Positions 44,618-57,960 are shown, counted from the stretch's first letter. The stretch: 64,000 nucleotides of DNA from Uranotaenia lowii (GCF_029784155.1 NC_073693.1:356391825-356455824); one strand, 5' to 3'. Made by a program: numbers and translations. Notes: generated by a model not told the origin, from the sequence alone.

Positions 44618-47600
44618 TTCATGTAGTAAAGTGGTTTTCAAGTGATTGAAATTCTGGATATTTTTCGTTCTGGGCAAACGTTTTCGGGGAAATGGAGTAC
44701 ATCGCGGCGATTAATCAACATTTATGAGATTTTTTTCAATAAAATACCTTCCAGTTTTTCCACAATCAGGAAATCTAAAGATAATCGAATCAAATGGATT
44801 CATGTTTGGATTAAAATTATTCAAGATGATTCTAATAATTTCAGATAATTTAACCCTCTCAGAGTGCTGACAGAATTTCCGGCAGATTTTTAAATTTTAG
44901 GATTAGAAGATATTTTAATGCAATTTTTTTTCGGTTTTATTAATGAAATGAAATAATTTTGAAAATTTTTCAAAGTCCTAATACGAAACACACCGTGAAA
45001 ACCCATTCTAAAGACAAGGTTAAATTGCTCATCGGAAAGTAGGCGTTGCCTCGATGACAGCGCACGTGTTTTTCTCCGTTCGTGAAAGTTTTGTTAATTT
45101 TTCAATTTGAAAAGTAATGTTCTAGAAAGTTTTGAGAAAGTAAGCTGATAACGGAGGTTTCTTTTGTCAGATGAATTATATGTATCTTGGCATGCGCTAT
45201 CTGTTCCAGAACTTCTAAAACCCTGATTCGAAATTGTTTGGAACGTTGAAATTACTATTTGTATTAAGTAGCAGTGATCGTGAGCTCTCAGGGGAGCCGT
45301 CGATTTTTTCGTAATGCCTTTTTCCTGTTGATCCGTTGAAAGGGCGCATTCGAATTCGGTTGGAAAGGTACTGTGAAAGTAACGGAGTTTGAAATTATCT
45401 TTATGATTTTGTTGAATTGGAAAAAGTGAGAATTAACTGATAAGGGCAAGAAAAAGTGAAATTAACGTATTTCAGTTGGCGTAGGTGCGCGATATTTCAA
45501 ATTGGGGAAAAACCATCAATTCGAACTACAGTGGTAGTGTTGTGGAAGTGAGACGGAAGGAAATATTTAGTTCATGGTGATAGAATGGATAACTTTGGCT
45601 ATAAAATCTGGGATCTGGAGGAATGCGCAGAATTGGAAAGGATTGTTTAAATTTAATTTTCTTAGATTTGCGGAAAAAGCTCACGGAAACGGCTGGAAAG
45701 CTAAGTATATTCTTTCTATTTAATTTAATTCATTTGAGTATTAAGTTACTGGGACTGGAGCTGTGTTTATTGTTTTCATTATTTACCATTGAGACATATT
45801 GGTGTCCTAGTGAGAAAGATAGAGCATTTGCTTTCCTTGTGGCACTTTCTAAAAATATGTTGTATTGTTCCATCTCTGTCTCGCGCTTCCAATATTGAAT
45901 GTGAATACCTTCTTGGCTAGAAAAATAGGAATAAAGTTGATAAATCATTCATGCCAAATTTTCAAAACTGTTTGGAAAGAGTGATGAAATGAGCAATTTT
46001 AGTTGGAAAATTGTACTTTTCGAAATAGCGATGCTGCGTATAGGGATACCAAAAACAGTAGAATTTCTGCTCAATTGAAAATGAAAAGTTAAATGGAACA
46101 ACAGGTTATTAGGAATAAATTAAACAAGACCATACCATGAATAATCATAATCAACACTCATATAAATTTACATATGAATATATGATAGAATAGCTATCAT
46201 TAAAACTCAAGACGAAAGCTATCATTAAAAGTGAAGACGAGTCTGGGTCCATAACCATTGCAAGTTACAACGCAGGTTTCAGTGGTGGAATATAGTTAGT
46301 GATTTGTTCAGTAGGTATATCAGTAAGGTCCTTACATGGCTACACTCTAGACTAGCTATTGCTAGTTCCACCAGCGATCGTCGATACGCAAATAGCCCAA
46401 CCGTGGGTTTCAACATATTAAAACCTTGTTTGTGTTTCGACCATACAAAGTAAAAGTATTGCATCTAAAATGAAGTTTTTTTTCATCTAATGTTTCATGG
46501 GAAACGCAGTGTTATTTTTACGCATCTTTACTTATGTAAGTAGCAAAGAGGCTTTCCTGTTCCTGGTGGAAGAAACAGAGTGTGGCACCGGACAAATTTT
46601 CCCATGAGGCCGCTCTTTCGAAGCAATATAACACATCTGTGTCGGCTGGCTCCCCAAAACAACAAGTCGCCCAAAATCCTCCATCGCATGGTCGTCTTCA
46701 TCGGATTGGTGAGGGAGTATAGCCACTCTAGTAAGAGTATAAGTATGATGGAAAATTGCAGAGGCACTAACAGCAGATGACGACGACAGAACAGGACAGG
46801 ACAGCCTCATCACAGTGCCATTTAAGCCTCAGCTCTCGAGAACATTGGTAAATGGGCTCTTAAATATTGTAACACGTTTTCTATTTTCGCTCGCAGCAGC
46901 AGCATCACACTTTCCTGGGATCGGACGGACGCCATTGAGGGACACTGAATGGAGCGAGAATCTGCCGACCTTTTTCCTTTGCAGCTTGCCTTTCCCCCGA
47001 AAAACAGCTGAATGAAAGCTGCGAGCCAGGGGTATTAATATCAACACTAAATACCCAGAGTAGTCTCACCCAACAAGCTGTGTGTGATTGGATGGAAACT
47101 ACTAACTACTATTTTCCATGTGGACCCTCCCGGGTAAGAAATCCCTCATTCAGAATTCCATCAAACAAGAGGAGATCCTTCCCCCATTATTGTTCGGGTC
47201 TTTGCTGTTCCTGTTTGTTGAGGAGCTGCAAGAAACAAGGCGGGGAGGTAATTCATTTTCGCAGCAAATAAACATGTGAAAATTATTTGCACCATAACAG
47301 CCAGCCAGGGCATCAGCACCAGTGATGAAAGCAAAGCACATTTAATACCTCCCCGTTTTGCCAATGAATCGAATTCGAATGAGGAATACACTTAAGTACT
47401 TACTTGTTGCGGTAATTATGCCGAGTAAGTGGTCGGGGTTCTAACCATGCGTTCTCAATTGTACGGTGTATTGATCTAGCAATTTTCATTGTTACCATTA
47501 GCATAATTAAACGAAATCGACTAGCTGGTTCTTCGGTAATACAATGTGAGTAAGCAGTATTTTACGAGAACAATTGAAATAATTTATTTTGCTTTATTTA

Positions 47601-47844
47601 AGATGAATAGTCGATATCGAATTCAGACTATTTAACATATGAAATTTGTATAACGTGAGAAAAAACATTTAAATTCAACGTGCAAAGCTGTGATTGTAAT
47701 ACATCTTTGGAAAAAATAAATCATATGTGAAATTCCTACTCACTTTGATTTTTTCACATACATTTTTGCTTGAATTTTATTCGTCATGAGCTCGTTTAGA
47801 AAAGTCTAAGTTTTAATTCTTTTACAAATGCTTTTTTTTGTCGT
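44618..47844. other. Non-coding sequence, no gene seen
   Basis: Includes a two-copy 25-bp direct repeat (AGCTATCATTAAAA...GACGA) near 46192-46240 and a less AT-rich stretch at 46540-47390 without a convincing frame. Confidence 0.45.
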
Positions 47845-48031
47845 TTTTCAATTTTTTATCTTGATTTTTGTTGAGTAATTTTTGGGTTTTGTAAAAATTT
47901 GTCCAGATATTGCCCGGATTTTTGGTCGTCAATTTAGAAAAAAAACTGCCCGGATTTTGCCAGGTTTTTTGTTTTTAAATTGCCCGGATTGTCCGGCCCG
48001 GATACGTGCTGAGAAAAATCTGGCAACCTTA
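47845..48031. mobile_element. MITE, CCGGG-rich family, copy D (5'-truncated)
   Basis: The left part is lost. It matches copy C from GTTGAGTAATTTTTGGGTTTTG onward and ends CGTGCTGAGAAAAATC, TGGCAACCTTA. Confidence 0.75.
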
Positions 48032-49730
48032 CTCTATTTACTCACACCTCTCAACACCACTAAACACACATATTTCATCACCACTCTTAACTTTTCTTCT
48101 CTCAATCCAACACACACCTTCCTCCCATCGCACGCCTTCTATCCATCTTTCATCACTCAACCAACACACGCCATCCACCGTTCTATCAGAAAAAAAACCA
48201 GGAACTACACTCTTTTTATCAATGGTCTTGAAAGGGCTGTTTTCAGTTGATTGTTGGATTGCTCTTTTGATTTTCCACTTTTTTTTCAGGGATTTACATT
48301 CTTTAGGATTATTTATCCCGACTTGGCTAACTACTCTCTTTCCCCAGAATCTCATGTAAAAGAAACTTTTTATATTAGTGATTGCTATGCAAAAAACAGA
48401 ATTGATCTGAAGGGAGTTGAAAACATGATACTGATTCCAATGAAACGCATGAGGTTAAACTTTTAGAGAGCTTTCCATCTTTTCCACTGAGTCAAGCGTT
48501 TAGATCAAAGCAGTCATTGAAAGCATCTCTCGCAGCAAGCATTTGATACAAGCTCGTGTGTTAATCGCATTCGTTGCATAACTGTCGGGCGCAAACATTT
48601 CGACGACATGGCCTTGAAGCCGCTTGTACCTAAATTAAATTTGGTATGAAGCTGTAAAGAGTTGAAAACTATTTTCATTGATCGTTTTAGACCATTAAAA
48701 GGTATTAAATCGACAAGATTTATAGAAGATTGACTTTGCTTGAAGTTAAATTCCTGAAAAAAATGATTAAGTTCATTCAAGTATGCTGATTTCCTACTTT
48801 AAAATACTGAACGCTGGAACTCAAAACGCTATAGATGTTGAAATATTTACGCAGAAGCAAATAGAAGAAGCACGTTATTGCCTCAATGACCGTTCATATA
48901 TTACGTAACGCATTTTTCCATAATTTTCGACCTCCCTCTCTACAACAAGCTGTTTATTTCGTCCCTAAAAAAAGGTTTCTTCAAACAAACATGAAGTTTC
49001 ACCGAGATCCTATATGTTTGTATTCGTTTTTCATAAAATTTAACATTGGCTCAAAAATTCCAACAAAATATCAAACGTTGCACATATTAGTATGCAATGT
49101 GAAAAGTTGGCAAAAATCTGTTTTTCGCTATGAAATGAATGAACAAATTTCATTCGATTTTTATTACACACATCTTATTTTGGGCCAAATTTTAGTATTT
49201 CATTATTTTTTTGCATTTTTAGGTCAAAATTAAATATTTGTGTTCAAGTAATTTACATCATAAATCATATAAAAATGAGTTCAATTACACAGTGTTGTGC
49301 AGTTATTAGAAAAAAATGAAAAGAAAAATTTGTGAACAGAAATGCCAAACTCACTAACAAACATTTGCATAACACTGGTAAATGCATAACATGCTCCAAA
49401 CTTTAGTAAAAGTGAGGGACAAAATATGCTGAAAATTAAAATTTTGAAATTGCAAATAGCACGAGTTCGCAAGTGTGGACAAGTTTTTCTTTTGGGAATG
49501 TTAAAAACATTCGTGTGATACGAGTCACTTTTGCTCGGCAATGAATGGTAAACTTAAACACTAATTTGTGGTAAACAATTGTCAATTTTTTTAAACATTC
49601 TACTACTATGTTATGTTCATCTACTAAAAGTGCTTACCTAACAATAATCGCAATTTTAACCTGATTTCAAATCTTCCCTCAACTTTAAGTTTCAAGTTTA
49701 GGAGTTTAAATCATAATTGAGCTAAAGCTT
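48032..49730. other. Non-coding sequence, no gene seen
   Basis: AT-rich with short frames; no supported feature. Confidence 0.5.
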
Positions 49731-50383
49731 AGAGTGGCAGCCGAATGGGTGATTTGAGTTTCGAAAACTGACCATACACATTTTCTAGACTGGCTCGAAA
49801 AACTGACGTGTGCCAAACTTCAGCTCAATCGGACTTGATTTAGGGATGCCTCAAAGTGCTAAAAGTTTCGGTTTTTTGACCCTCAAAAATCCCTTCAAAG
49901 AGAGATAAAAGAAATTTGGGAAAATCGAAATTTTAATTTTGGTGCCAAATGGCTTAGGAATGCATGAAACGTCGAGATCTGGTGTTATCACGAAACAAAA
50001 TTTTTGGACAAAAATCGAGTTTCTGGGACTTGACCATTTTTAAGGAAAACCGGCCGTTTTTCCCAGCAAGTCGATTTTCCAAAAAATTGTTTTTTGATGT
50101 TATCATCAGATTAGATGTTTCATGCATTTCATTGTCATTTGGCATCAAAATTTTAATTTCGATTTTCCGAATTTCCTTTGATGATTTTTGAGGGTCAAAA
50201 AACCGAATTTTGAGCGCTCTAAATCAAATCCGATTGAGCTGACACACATCTGACACACACATTTTGCACACATCATTTTCCTACTCGTCCTTCACGTAAT
50301 TTTTTCGAACCAATCTACAAAATGTGTATGATCGGTTTTCAAAATTCTATTATAAAAATTTTCGCATACATCCATTGCCACCC
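49731..50383. mobile_element. Long fold-back element (~650 bp)
   Basis: Outer ends AGAGTGGCA and TGCCACCCT are inverted. The arms then stay alignable toward the centre: CTGACCATACACATTTTCTAG versus the complement of TACAAAATGTGTATGATCGG; TTTTTTGACCCTCAAAAATC versus the complement of GATTTTTGAGGGTCAAAAAA; and ATGCATGAAACGTCGAGATC near 49960 versus its diverged complement near 50110. Non-coding; class not assigned. Confidence 0.75.
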
Positions 50384-50508
50384 TTCTGAAGCGAGTTAAG
50401 AAGTCAACTCTACCTGAACTTGTGCGTATTTATGTGCATTTTTATAGACCAAATCGAACATGTTAATGCATAGAAGTTTCGAGTGGATCCGTCGCAAATA
50501 TACTAAAC

Positions 50509-50785
50509 TAAGCTTACCAGATTGCCTAGTTTTATCCGGATTTGCCCAGATATTTAACAAAAATTTTTTAAAAAAGTCCGTTCCGGCCCGTTTGCTCGGA
50601 TTTCGTTGAAAAAAGCGCCCAGATTTTGCCACGATTTATTCATATTATTTGCAAAATCTAACAAAAACTCAAATAGAAGTATTATTTTTTTTTATTTTTG
50701 CGTTCAAAACCGAGCTATTTTAGCAATTTAGAAAAAAGCGGGACATTTCACGAAAAAAATCAGGACATCGTCGGGAGCAAAAAAG
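50509..50785. mobile_element. MITE, CCGGG-rich family, copy E (3'-truncated)
   Basis: Starts TAAGCTTACCAGATTGCC. The family sequence (GTCCGTTCCGGCCCGTTTGC) is recognisable, but the TCTGGCAACCTTA right end is missing. Confidence 0.7.
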
Positions 50786-51004
50786 CATTTTGGAAATTTT
50801 AGAAATCGTTATTTCTTGACCAGCCCCATGCATATGTATATATTCCTCCAGCGAAAATTGTTTATGGAAAGTAATAAAATATGGATAAATGAAATTTGTT
50901 TAAAGAATTTAATCTTCTAGAAATCTTCCATCTTTGTAAATGGTCGAAAATCGCTAGAATGTGCTCAAAGAACGCTTAACTGAACCCAATTGTTATGGTG
51001 ATGC

Positions 51005-51456
51005 TAAGATGAGCTTGCCAGATTGCCTGGTTTTACCCGAACTTACCCGATTATTTGACAAAAAAATGGAAAAGTTCGGTCTGGTCCCGCACACGGATTT
51101 CGTAAAAAAAGCCTTGATTTTGCACAGATTTATTCACTTTGTTTCCAAAATTAAGCAAAACACTTAAATTTAGATATTTTTTTTTGCGTTCAAAAACGAT
51201 TTTTTAGCAAGATTAATCTTTAGAATCATGAACTGCTTTTCGGAAGCATAATATACGATTTAAAATCTGCTGATGTGTTCTGATGTAAAAATATATTTTT
51301 TGAATACATTTCCGTGGTTTTGACCAAATTTTCCCGAACATGGCCCGGATTTTATGTAGAAAATTTTGAAATCAGATGTCCGATTTTGCCTCGTATTAAA
51401 TAAAATTGCCGGATTCGCCCGGTCCGAATATGTCTGGAAAACATTCTGGCAACCTT
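51005..51456. mobile_element. MITE, CCGGG-rich family, copy F
   Basis: TAAGATGAGCTTGCCAGATT at the left and ATTCTGGCAACCTTA at the right; diverged interior with CCGGATTCGCCCGGTCCGAA before the right end. Confidence 0.75.
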
Positions 51457-53279
51457 AAATTCTAAGAACTAAACGAGTTATTCGTGCTTGTCTTATAAAA
51501 ATTTTAAAAAATGCAGCTAATTTTGAGGAAAAAACATCATTTTTGAAAGATTTCTCTGTGTTAAACCTTTAAATTTAAAGCGAAGCTAAATTTCGGGTTT
51601 TCCAGAATAAATCAGTGAAACTTAATAGAAGTGTTAATTTTTATGGCTTATCGGTAAATGTCATGTAACTTAAGTAAGAACATATGTAGTTTAGAAATTC
51701 ATAAATTGGTAAATGTAGAATTGAAAAAGGGCAAGAGTTGAAAATGATCGAGGAGATTTTATGAAAAGCGTTTTCATCAAGTTCGGACCAACTGTTTTGA
51801 AGTGGAAGAATCGGAGAAGGTAGATTCTACCACAAAAGTTTTCTCAGGAAAAGCCAGCTTTTGCGGGACGTATGGGCACATTAGCATAAGCTTACGAACT
51901 GGGATGTAGTGCCTTATTAACTCCTAATTACCCTTTGTTTATTTTGGATACAATTCAAGAAAACACTGATTTAGACTTTTAAAAAATTGGAACAAAAATA
52001 GAACTATCTTGTGTGATTTTTTCCGAGGAATCAAATGTTTGACCTACCACACGCTTTGGAAATTTGAGTTATGACTCTTTTACCCTTAATTCCCCTACAT
52101 TTTTCAACTATTTTGAAGAAAAAATCTAGTCCAAATCAGGGATTTTTTGGATTTTCTACAAAATATAGGAGAATTAGGGGTTAGAAAGGCATTATAACTC
52201 CGTTCGTAAGGTCGTGCGGCGTTTGTAACTATGTCCAATCCATTTTCCGGACATTTTCACTAAAAGAAAGTATATTCTCATAGATTTGGCTCGTGTAGGA
52301 GGAAGATATAGAATTTATTCGCGGTTCATACACTATACACCTAGAAGTGAAAAAACAGCTTAAAAACGGAGATAAAAATTTCAAATGACGTTGTTTAGCT
52401 GAAATTTCCTTGGAAAGTTAAAAAGAGAAAGTAAATATTACGACTAAAAAATATGCGAAAATAAAGCTACATTATTTTCCTGTAGTTTGAAACCGGTTCA
52501 AGTCGCAGAAAAAGAAGAACGATTTACCTGAAACAATTTTGAAATAAAATAAGGCAGCTGAAATGAAAAACAAATCACCACGGTTTTAATATGCAAAAAA
52601 AGGGAATTTTTAAACGCTTTCAATCGAACGACAAAAAACTTCTAAATCATGGGTAAATTTTCGTGGTAGCTTCATCATTTTTGAATACTTCTTGTAGAAA
52701 AAAAATGCAAACACAGCTGATTGAGACTTCCGTAGACAAAACGAGGTTTGATTGCGAAAAAAAAAACTTTCGTTGATAAAAAGCGGGTAAGATTTAGGAA
52801 GAAAGTAACTCAATCAGAAGGGACATTTTGATAGGAAAGTTAAAATTAAAAGTTAAATTTAGCTTTCAGAAAATTATAAAGTGGGTTGCTGACTTCTGCT
52901 GACAAAATTTAGTGGAGACTTGCAAAAAAAGCCAAAGTAATTACAAGCAAAATGAGCTATTCGGGTGTGAAACATAATAAGCCATGTAAATGGGTTTGAA
53001 CCTTAAAGTCTCGCAAAATGGGTATTTAAGTCCTCTGGCTAAGACTTGTTTATTATATCAATACTATATTTGAAACTCGCAAAAAGAACTCTGGAATACT
53101 TGTTTTTTAGGAAATTAAATCGATTGGATATTCAGATTATGTATAACAGTTCAGGGAATAATCGATTATCGTAACTACCTTCAAGTTAAGAAGGATCTGA
53201 ATTTCAACAGTTTTTAGAGGTGTGATTTTTTTTTGTTTTTAATTATCACAAAAATCATAATTAAACTTTTTTTTTGGTA
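51457..53279. other. Non-coding sequence, no gene seen
   Basis: AT-rich, short frames only. Confidence 0.5.
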
Positions 53280-53425
53280 TTGGCAACTTTATATCAACGT
53301 TGCAGATGGCGAACAGTTATTGAAAAACGTATCTGGGACAACTGTGTTCGATATTTACTCTTGGGCTAGAACTCGCGGACATCGGCTCAGAAGACAACTG
53401 ACTTGCCAACTGAGCTTTATCACAA
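53280..53425 (-). mobile_element. tRNA-derived SINE 1 (minus strand)
   Basis: On the minus strand AGCTCAGTTGGCAAGTC (53416-53400) resembles a tRNA D-arm/A box, and GAGTTCTAGCCC (53374-53363) resembles a B box, at tRNA-like spacing. A body follows (AGAGTAAATATCGAACACAG). Confidence 0.65.
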
Positions 53426-53625
53426 GCCTCAGCTTCTAAGAGAATCCATTTACTCAACACTAAGCGTACATCTTTCAGGGATGGCTATAGCTAGCTTCTT
53501 ACTATGCTAAAACCACCAGCCCACAGAAAGAGTACTATGTATGCCGGATCGGGATTCGATCTCATGACCGTTGGTTTAGATGACTTGAAGGCTGCCCTCT
53601 ACGCCACGGGCGCGCGGTGCTTCGT
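53426..53625 (-). mobile_element. tRNA-derived SINE 2 (minus strand)
   Basis: On the minus strand TGGCGTAGAGGG (53606-53595) is a good A box and GATCGAATCCC (53561-53551) a near-canonical B box. The body continues to the start of SINE 1, so the two may form a tandem pair or a composite. Confidence 0.65.
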
Positions 53626-55248
53626 TTACAAATTTACATTGAAAGGAGAGGAAAGGAGAGAGAAAATGCCATAACTTAAAGAAATTATTGCCAAACACGC
53701 AAATCATTATGATTTGATTCGATTTGATGAGAGGTATTCTTCAATAAAGGGAAACACTTCAAAATCTAATCTGATTTCAATCTGATGATGTTTTCAAATA
53801 GTTTGATAAACTTGGACCCAAATTTTGAAGGGTTAATAAGGTTTAAGTACTCATCGTTCCGTTGATTCAGATCGAAATGAAAATATTTCATGAAATTAAA
53901 CATTTTTCACACCCCCATAACAGAAGCGTTCGTGAAATATATTCGCCGTCTCCCCGATAGCATGGCAACAAAAAAAATCAGGATAGGATCGGTTGCATCC
54001 TGCCAGTAAAGTAACAGATGTTCGGAAAAGCATTTATTGGGCAACATCATCATCCTGGTCCTGGTTGCCGTTTGTTCATCGTCCATCGCCTGGGAAAACG
54101 GATGTCCCGGATGCTTGCTTAACTTGATGATTTTTTTTCGGTTCATTTTTCCTGCTGCTATTGCTCATCACAGCTGAAACACACGTTGGCACCTTTTTCC
54201 TTTTTTTCTTCTGATTTATATTTCCCAACCCGTTTATGTAGTAGATCTTTCCTGCAAGCAACCGGACCATCTGCAGCATCCGTTGGGCGAACGCGAGCGC
54301 CCGTTTATGTATAAATTTTGCATCCCATTATCAGAAAATTGAATCTATTCTGGAGCGCTGCCATGGGACTTTGGCCCCATTTCCTTACCCCATCCATATG
54401 TATTAGTTTGCCAAAACCTTCCGCCGTCCCTTGTCTTTCATTTTACTAGCCTTCGGTTGATGTTGGAACAGATTGAAATTGCGTCAGGTTTGTCTTTCAA
54501 TCGATAGGTAGTACTGGCGATTATTGCCGTACATTAGCACCGTCACTCTTTTTTTTATAAATCCTTCAATCAGCGACGCGACGTTGTAACTTGAATTAAA
54601 TTACAAGAACCAACCCAATCTAGTACGAAGGTATAACTACAAAAGACAAAAGTGGTTCAGCTGGGTCCACTTTTAATGACCAATTATTATGATCGCAAGC
54701 GCGCGCAATTCAATGAGACGCACTGCTAAAGACACCTAAAACATGCAAAATTGTGCGCAGATATGCTTGAGGTCTCGCCGAGGTCTCACTTGCCATCATC
54801 ATCGTCGTCACCTGTCAGTCAGGGATTTTGATCTATCGATGATGACTGGGCTGGCTGGCTGACTGCACCTGACACCGCGTAACGGCAACGAGATGGCGAT
54901 AAATATTTTCCATCTGACAGGCCCCAGTTGCTCGCTGGCTGACCCAACCAATATGGCTGATGTAATATGCCAAAGAGATGACAAAGTTTTTTTCCATCAT
55001 CGCCAATCACTTCTCCCATCGCGTAGATGCTAGGAATCCCTGTCACGGATGATGAAAATTACGACTAGAATGACGCCTATCTATCGGAGGCGCGTTGCGT
55101 ATTGCGTTGATGTGATGACTGGCTACTGGAAACAGCTTCCTGTCGAGAATCGACCGTTTACCTGGAACCCAAAATATTCGTTTCCAGTTCATTTTGCGAG
55201 GATGTCTCAGTTTCACTTTCGGATTTACGGTGATGGAATCGATAAATG
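53626..55248. other. Non-coding sequence, moderately GC-richer at 54000-55100
   Basis: No gene supported. The stretch with CATCATCATCGTCGTCACC and several CTGGCTGACT-like phrases could be regulatory sequence inside the long intron; this is a guess from composition only. Confidence 0.3.
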
Positions 55249-55748
55249 NNNNNNNNNNNNNNNNNNNNNNNNNNNNNNNNNNNNNNNNNNNNNNNNNNNN
55301 NNNNNNNNNNNNNNNNNNNNNNNNNNNNNNNNNNNNNNNNNNNNNNNNNNNNNNNNNNNNNNNNNNNNNNNNNNNNNNNNNNNNNNNNNNNNNNNNNNNN
55401 NNNNNNNNNNNNNNNNNNNNNNNNNNNNNNNNNNNNNNNNNNNNNNNNNNNNNNNNNNNNNNNNNNNNNNNNNNNNNNNNNNNNNNNNNNNNNNNNNNNN
55501 NNNNNNNNNNNNNNNNNNNNNNNNNNNNNNNNNNNNNNNNNNNNNNNNNNNNNNNNNNNNNNNNNNNNNNNNNNNNNNNNNNNNNNNNNNNNNNNNNNNN
55601 NNNNNNNNNNNNNNNNNNNNNNNNNNNNNNNNNNNNNNNNNNNNNNNNNNNNNNNNNNNNNNNNNNNNNNNNNNNNNNNNNNNNNNNNNNNNNNNNNNNN
55701 NNNNNNNNNNNNNNNNNNNNNNNNNNNNNNNNNNNNNNNNNNNNNNNN
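55249..55748. other. Assembly gap, exactly 500 N
   Basis: The round number suggests a placeholder length. Both sides carry nearly the same ~29-bp sequence immediately next to the gap. Confidence 0.99.
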
Positions 55749-56088
55749 TTCCGGATTTAAGGTGATGAAATCGATAAATGTTTTTGAATGGTCGGAGTTA
55801 TTATGTGTCAGAGCATATTTGAGTTGATGGAAGATGGATCCATTTTCAAAGTAGATAGGAAATTTTCAAATAAACCATTGACGTTTGAAAGCATATCTGT
55901 TTCATCGGGCTCATTTTAAACAACAAGATTCCTAACATATGAACCTGTGGAAATGAAATTTAGAGGACTGTACTACATAAACATAGGACTTATCAGTTAT
56001 TCAATATTTTTTCCAACATGACGACCGTCGTAAATAATTGGAATGTGTTTCTATAATCGCCTCCGAATAATCACAGAATATGAGATCA

Positions 56089-57960
56089 ATATGACAAAAA
56101 TGGCAAAAATGACAAAAATGACAAAAATGACCAAAATGACCAAAATGACAAAAATGTCAAAAATGACAAAAATGACAAAAATGACAAAAATGACAAAAAT
56201 GACAAAAATGACAAAAATGACAAAAATGACAAAAATGACAAAAATGACAAAAATGACAAAAGTGACAAAAATGACAAAAATGACAAAAATGACAAAAATG
56301 ACAAAACTGACAAAAATGACAAAAATGACAAAAATGACAAAAATGACAAAAATGACAAAAATGACAAAAATGACAAAAATTACAAAAATTACAAAAATTA
56401 CAAAAATGACAAAAATGACAAAAATTACAAAAATGACAAAAATTACAAAAATGACAAAAATGACAAAAATGATAAAAATGACAAAAGTTATAATGACAAA
56501 AATGATACAAAATTACATAAATTACGAAAATGACAAAAATGACAGAAAACGACACAAAATTGACACAAAAATAACACAAAATTGACACAAAAATGATACA
56601 AAATTACATAAATTACGAAAATGACAAAAATGACAGAAAACGACACAAAATTGACACAAAAATAACACAAAATTGACACAAAAATGGCGCAAACATGACA
56701 AGAAAAGTAAACAAAAATGACACAAAAATTGCACAAAAATAACACAAGAATAACACAAAAATGACCCACAAATGGCCCAAAAATGACAAAATGGACACGA
56801 AAATGACAAAAAATTGACACAAAAATGTTTCTAAAGTGGCACAAAAATGACACAAAATGACAAATAAAATGACACGAAAATTACACAACAATGACAAAAA
56901 TAAATACAAAAAACCCAAAATTGACAAAAAAAATTGCACAAAAAGGACACAAAAAGACATAAAAATGACCCAAAAATGACCCAAAAAGGACACAAAAATG
57001 ACACAAAAATGTTTCAAAAGTGGTACAAAAATGACTAGAAAAGAACACAAAAATGACAGAAAATGACAAACAAAAATGACACAAAAATGACACAAAAATG
57101 ACACAAGAATGCCACAAAAATACCAAAAAATGACACAAAAATGATTTAATAATTACACAAGAATGACACAAAAAAGATATAAAAATCAAAGATAAAAAAA
57201 TTACACAAAAATGACAAAAAAAAGGCGCCAAAATAACACAAAAATGACAAAAAAAAACACAAAAATGACACCAAAATGACACAAAAATGAAACAAAAATT
57301 TAACTAAAATGACATCAAAAATACAAAAAAATTGCATAAAAATAACACAAAAATGACACAAAAATTATACGAGAATGTCACAAAAGTGGCCTAAAAATGG
57401 CACAAAAGTGGCACAAAAGTGACACAAAGATTACACAAAAAGTTTACAGAAATAGTATATAAACGAAATAAAAACTCAAAAAAGACACCAAAATGGCACA
57501 AAAATGACCTGAAATTGACACAAAATTGATACGGAAATGACACAAAAATGACACAAAAATAATACAAAAATGACAAAAAAAATAGATAAAAAACTACACA
57601 AAAATGATACTCAAGTGATGCAAAAATGATAACAATTTTCACATAAAAAAAACACAAAAAATCGACAAGAAAATGACAAAAAGGATAGAAATGTCAGAAA
57701 TTACACAAAACATGTCATTTAAATCACACGAAAATTTGACAAAATTGCCAAAAAAAAAACACAAAAACTGATAAAACTATGACACAAAAATGGCACAAAA
57801 GTTTCACAAAAATCTCATCAAAATGAAACTTGAATCTCACAAGAATTACGTAAAAATCACAGAAAACGAAACAAAAAGTGACACAGAAATGAAACAATAA
57901 TTTTAAAAATTATACAAATATCAAAAAGAATTAAACAACAACTAGGTAAGTTTTTTCATG
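56089..57960. repeat. 9-bp minisatellite array 5 decaying into 11-bp and irregular units
   Basis: 56089-56480 is mostly TGACAAAAA (the reverse complement of TTTTTGTCA). From about 56500 the unit becomes TGACACAAAAA with period 11 and then increasingly irregular. A 91-bp segment beginning ATGATACAAAATTACATAAA is tandemly duplicated (56502-56592 and 56593-56683). Confidence 0.92.

Noticed and set aside
55049..55827. Reading frames spanning 55049-55827
   Set aside because: They consist mainly of the 500-base N gap.
56613..57657. Cys/His/Phe-rich minus-strand frames of 70-160 residues
   Set aside because: They are the degenerate part of array 5 read in frame, not zinc-finger or membrane proteins.
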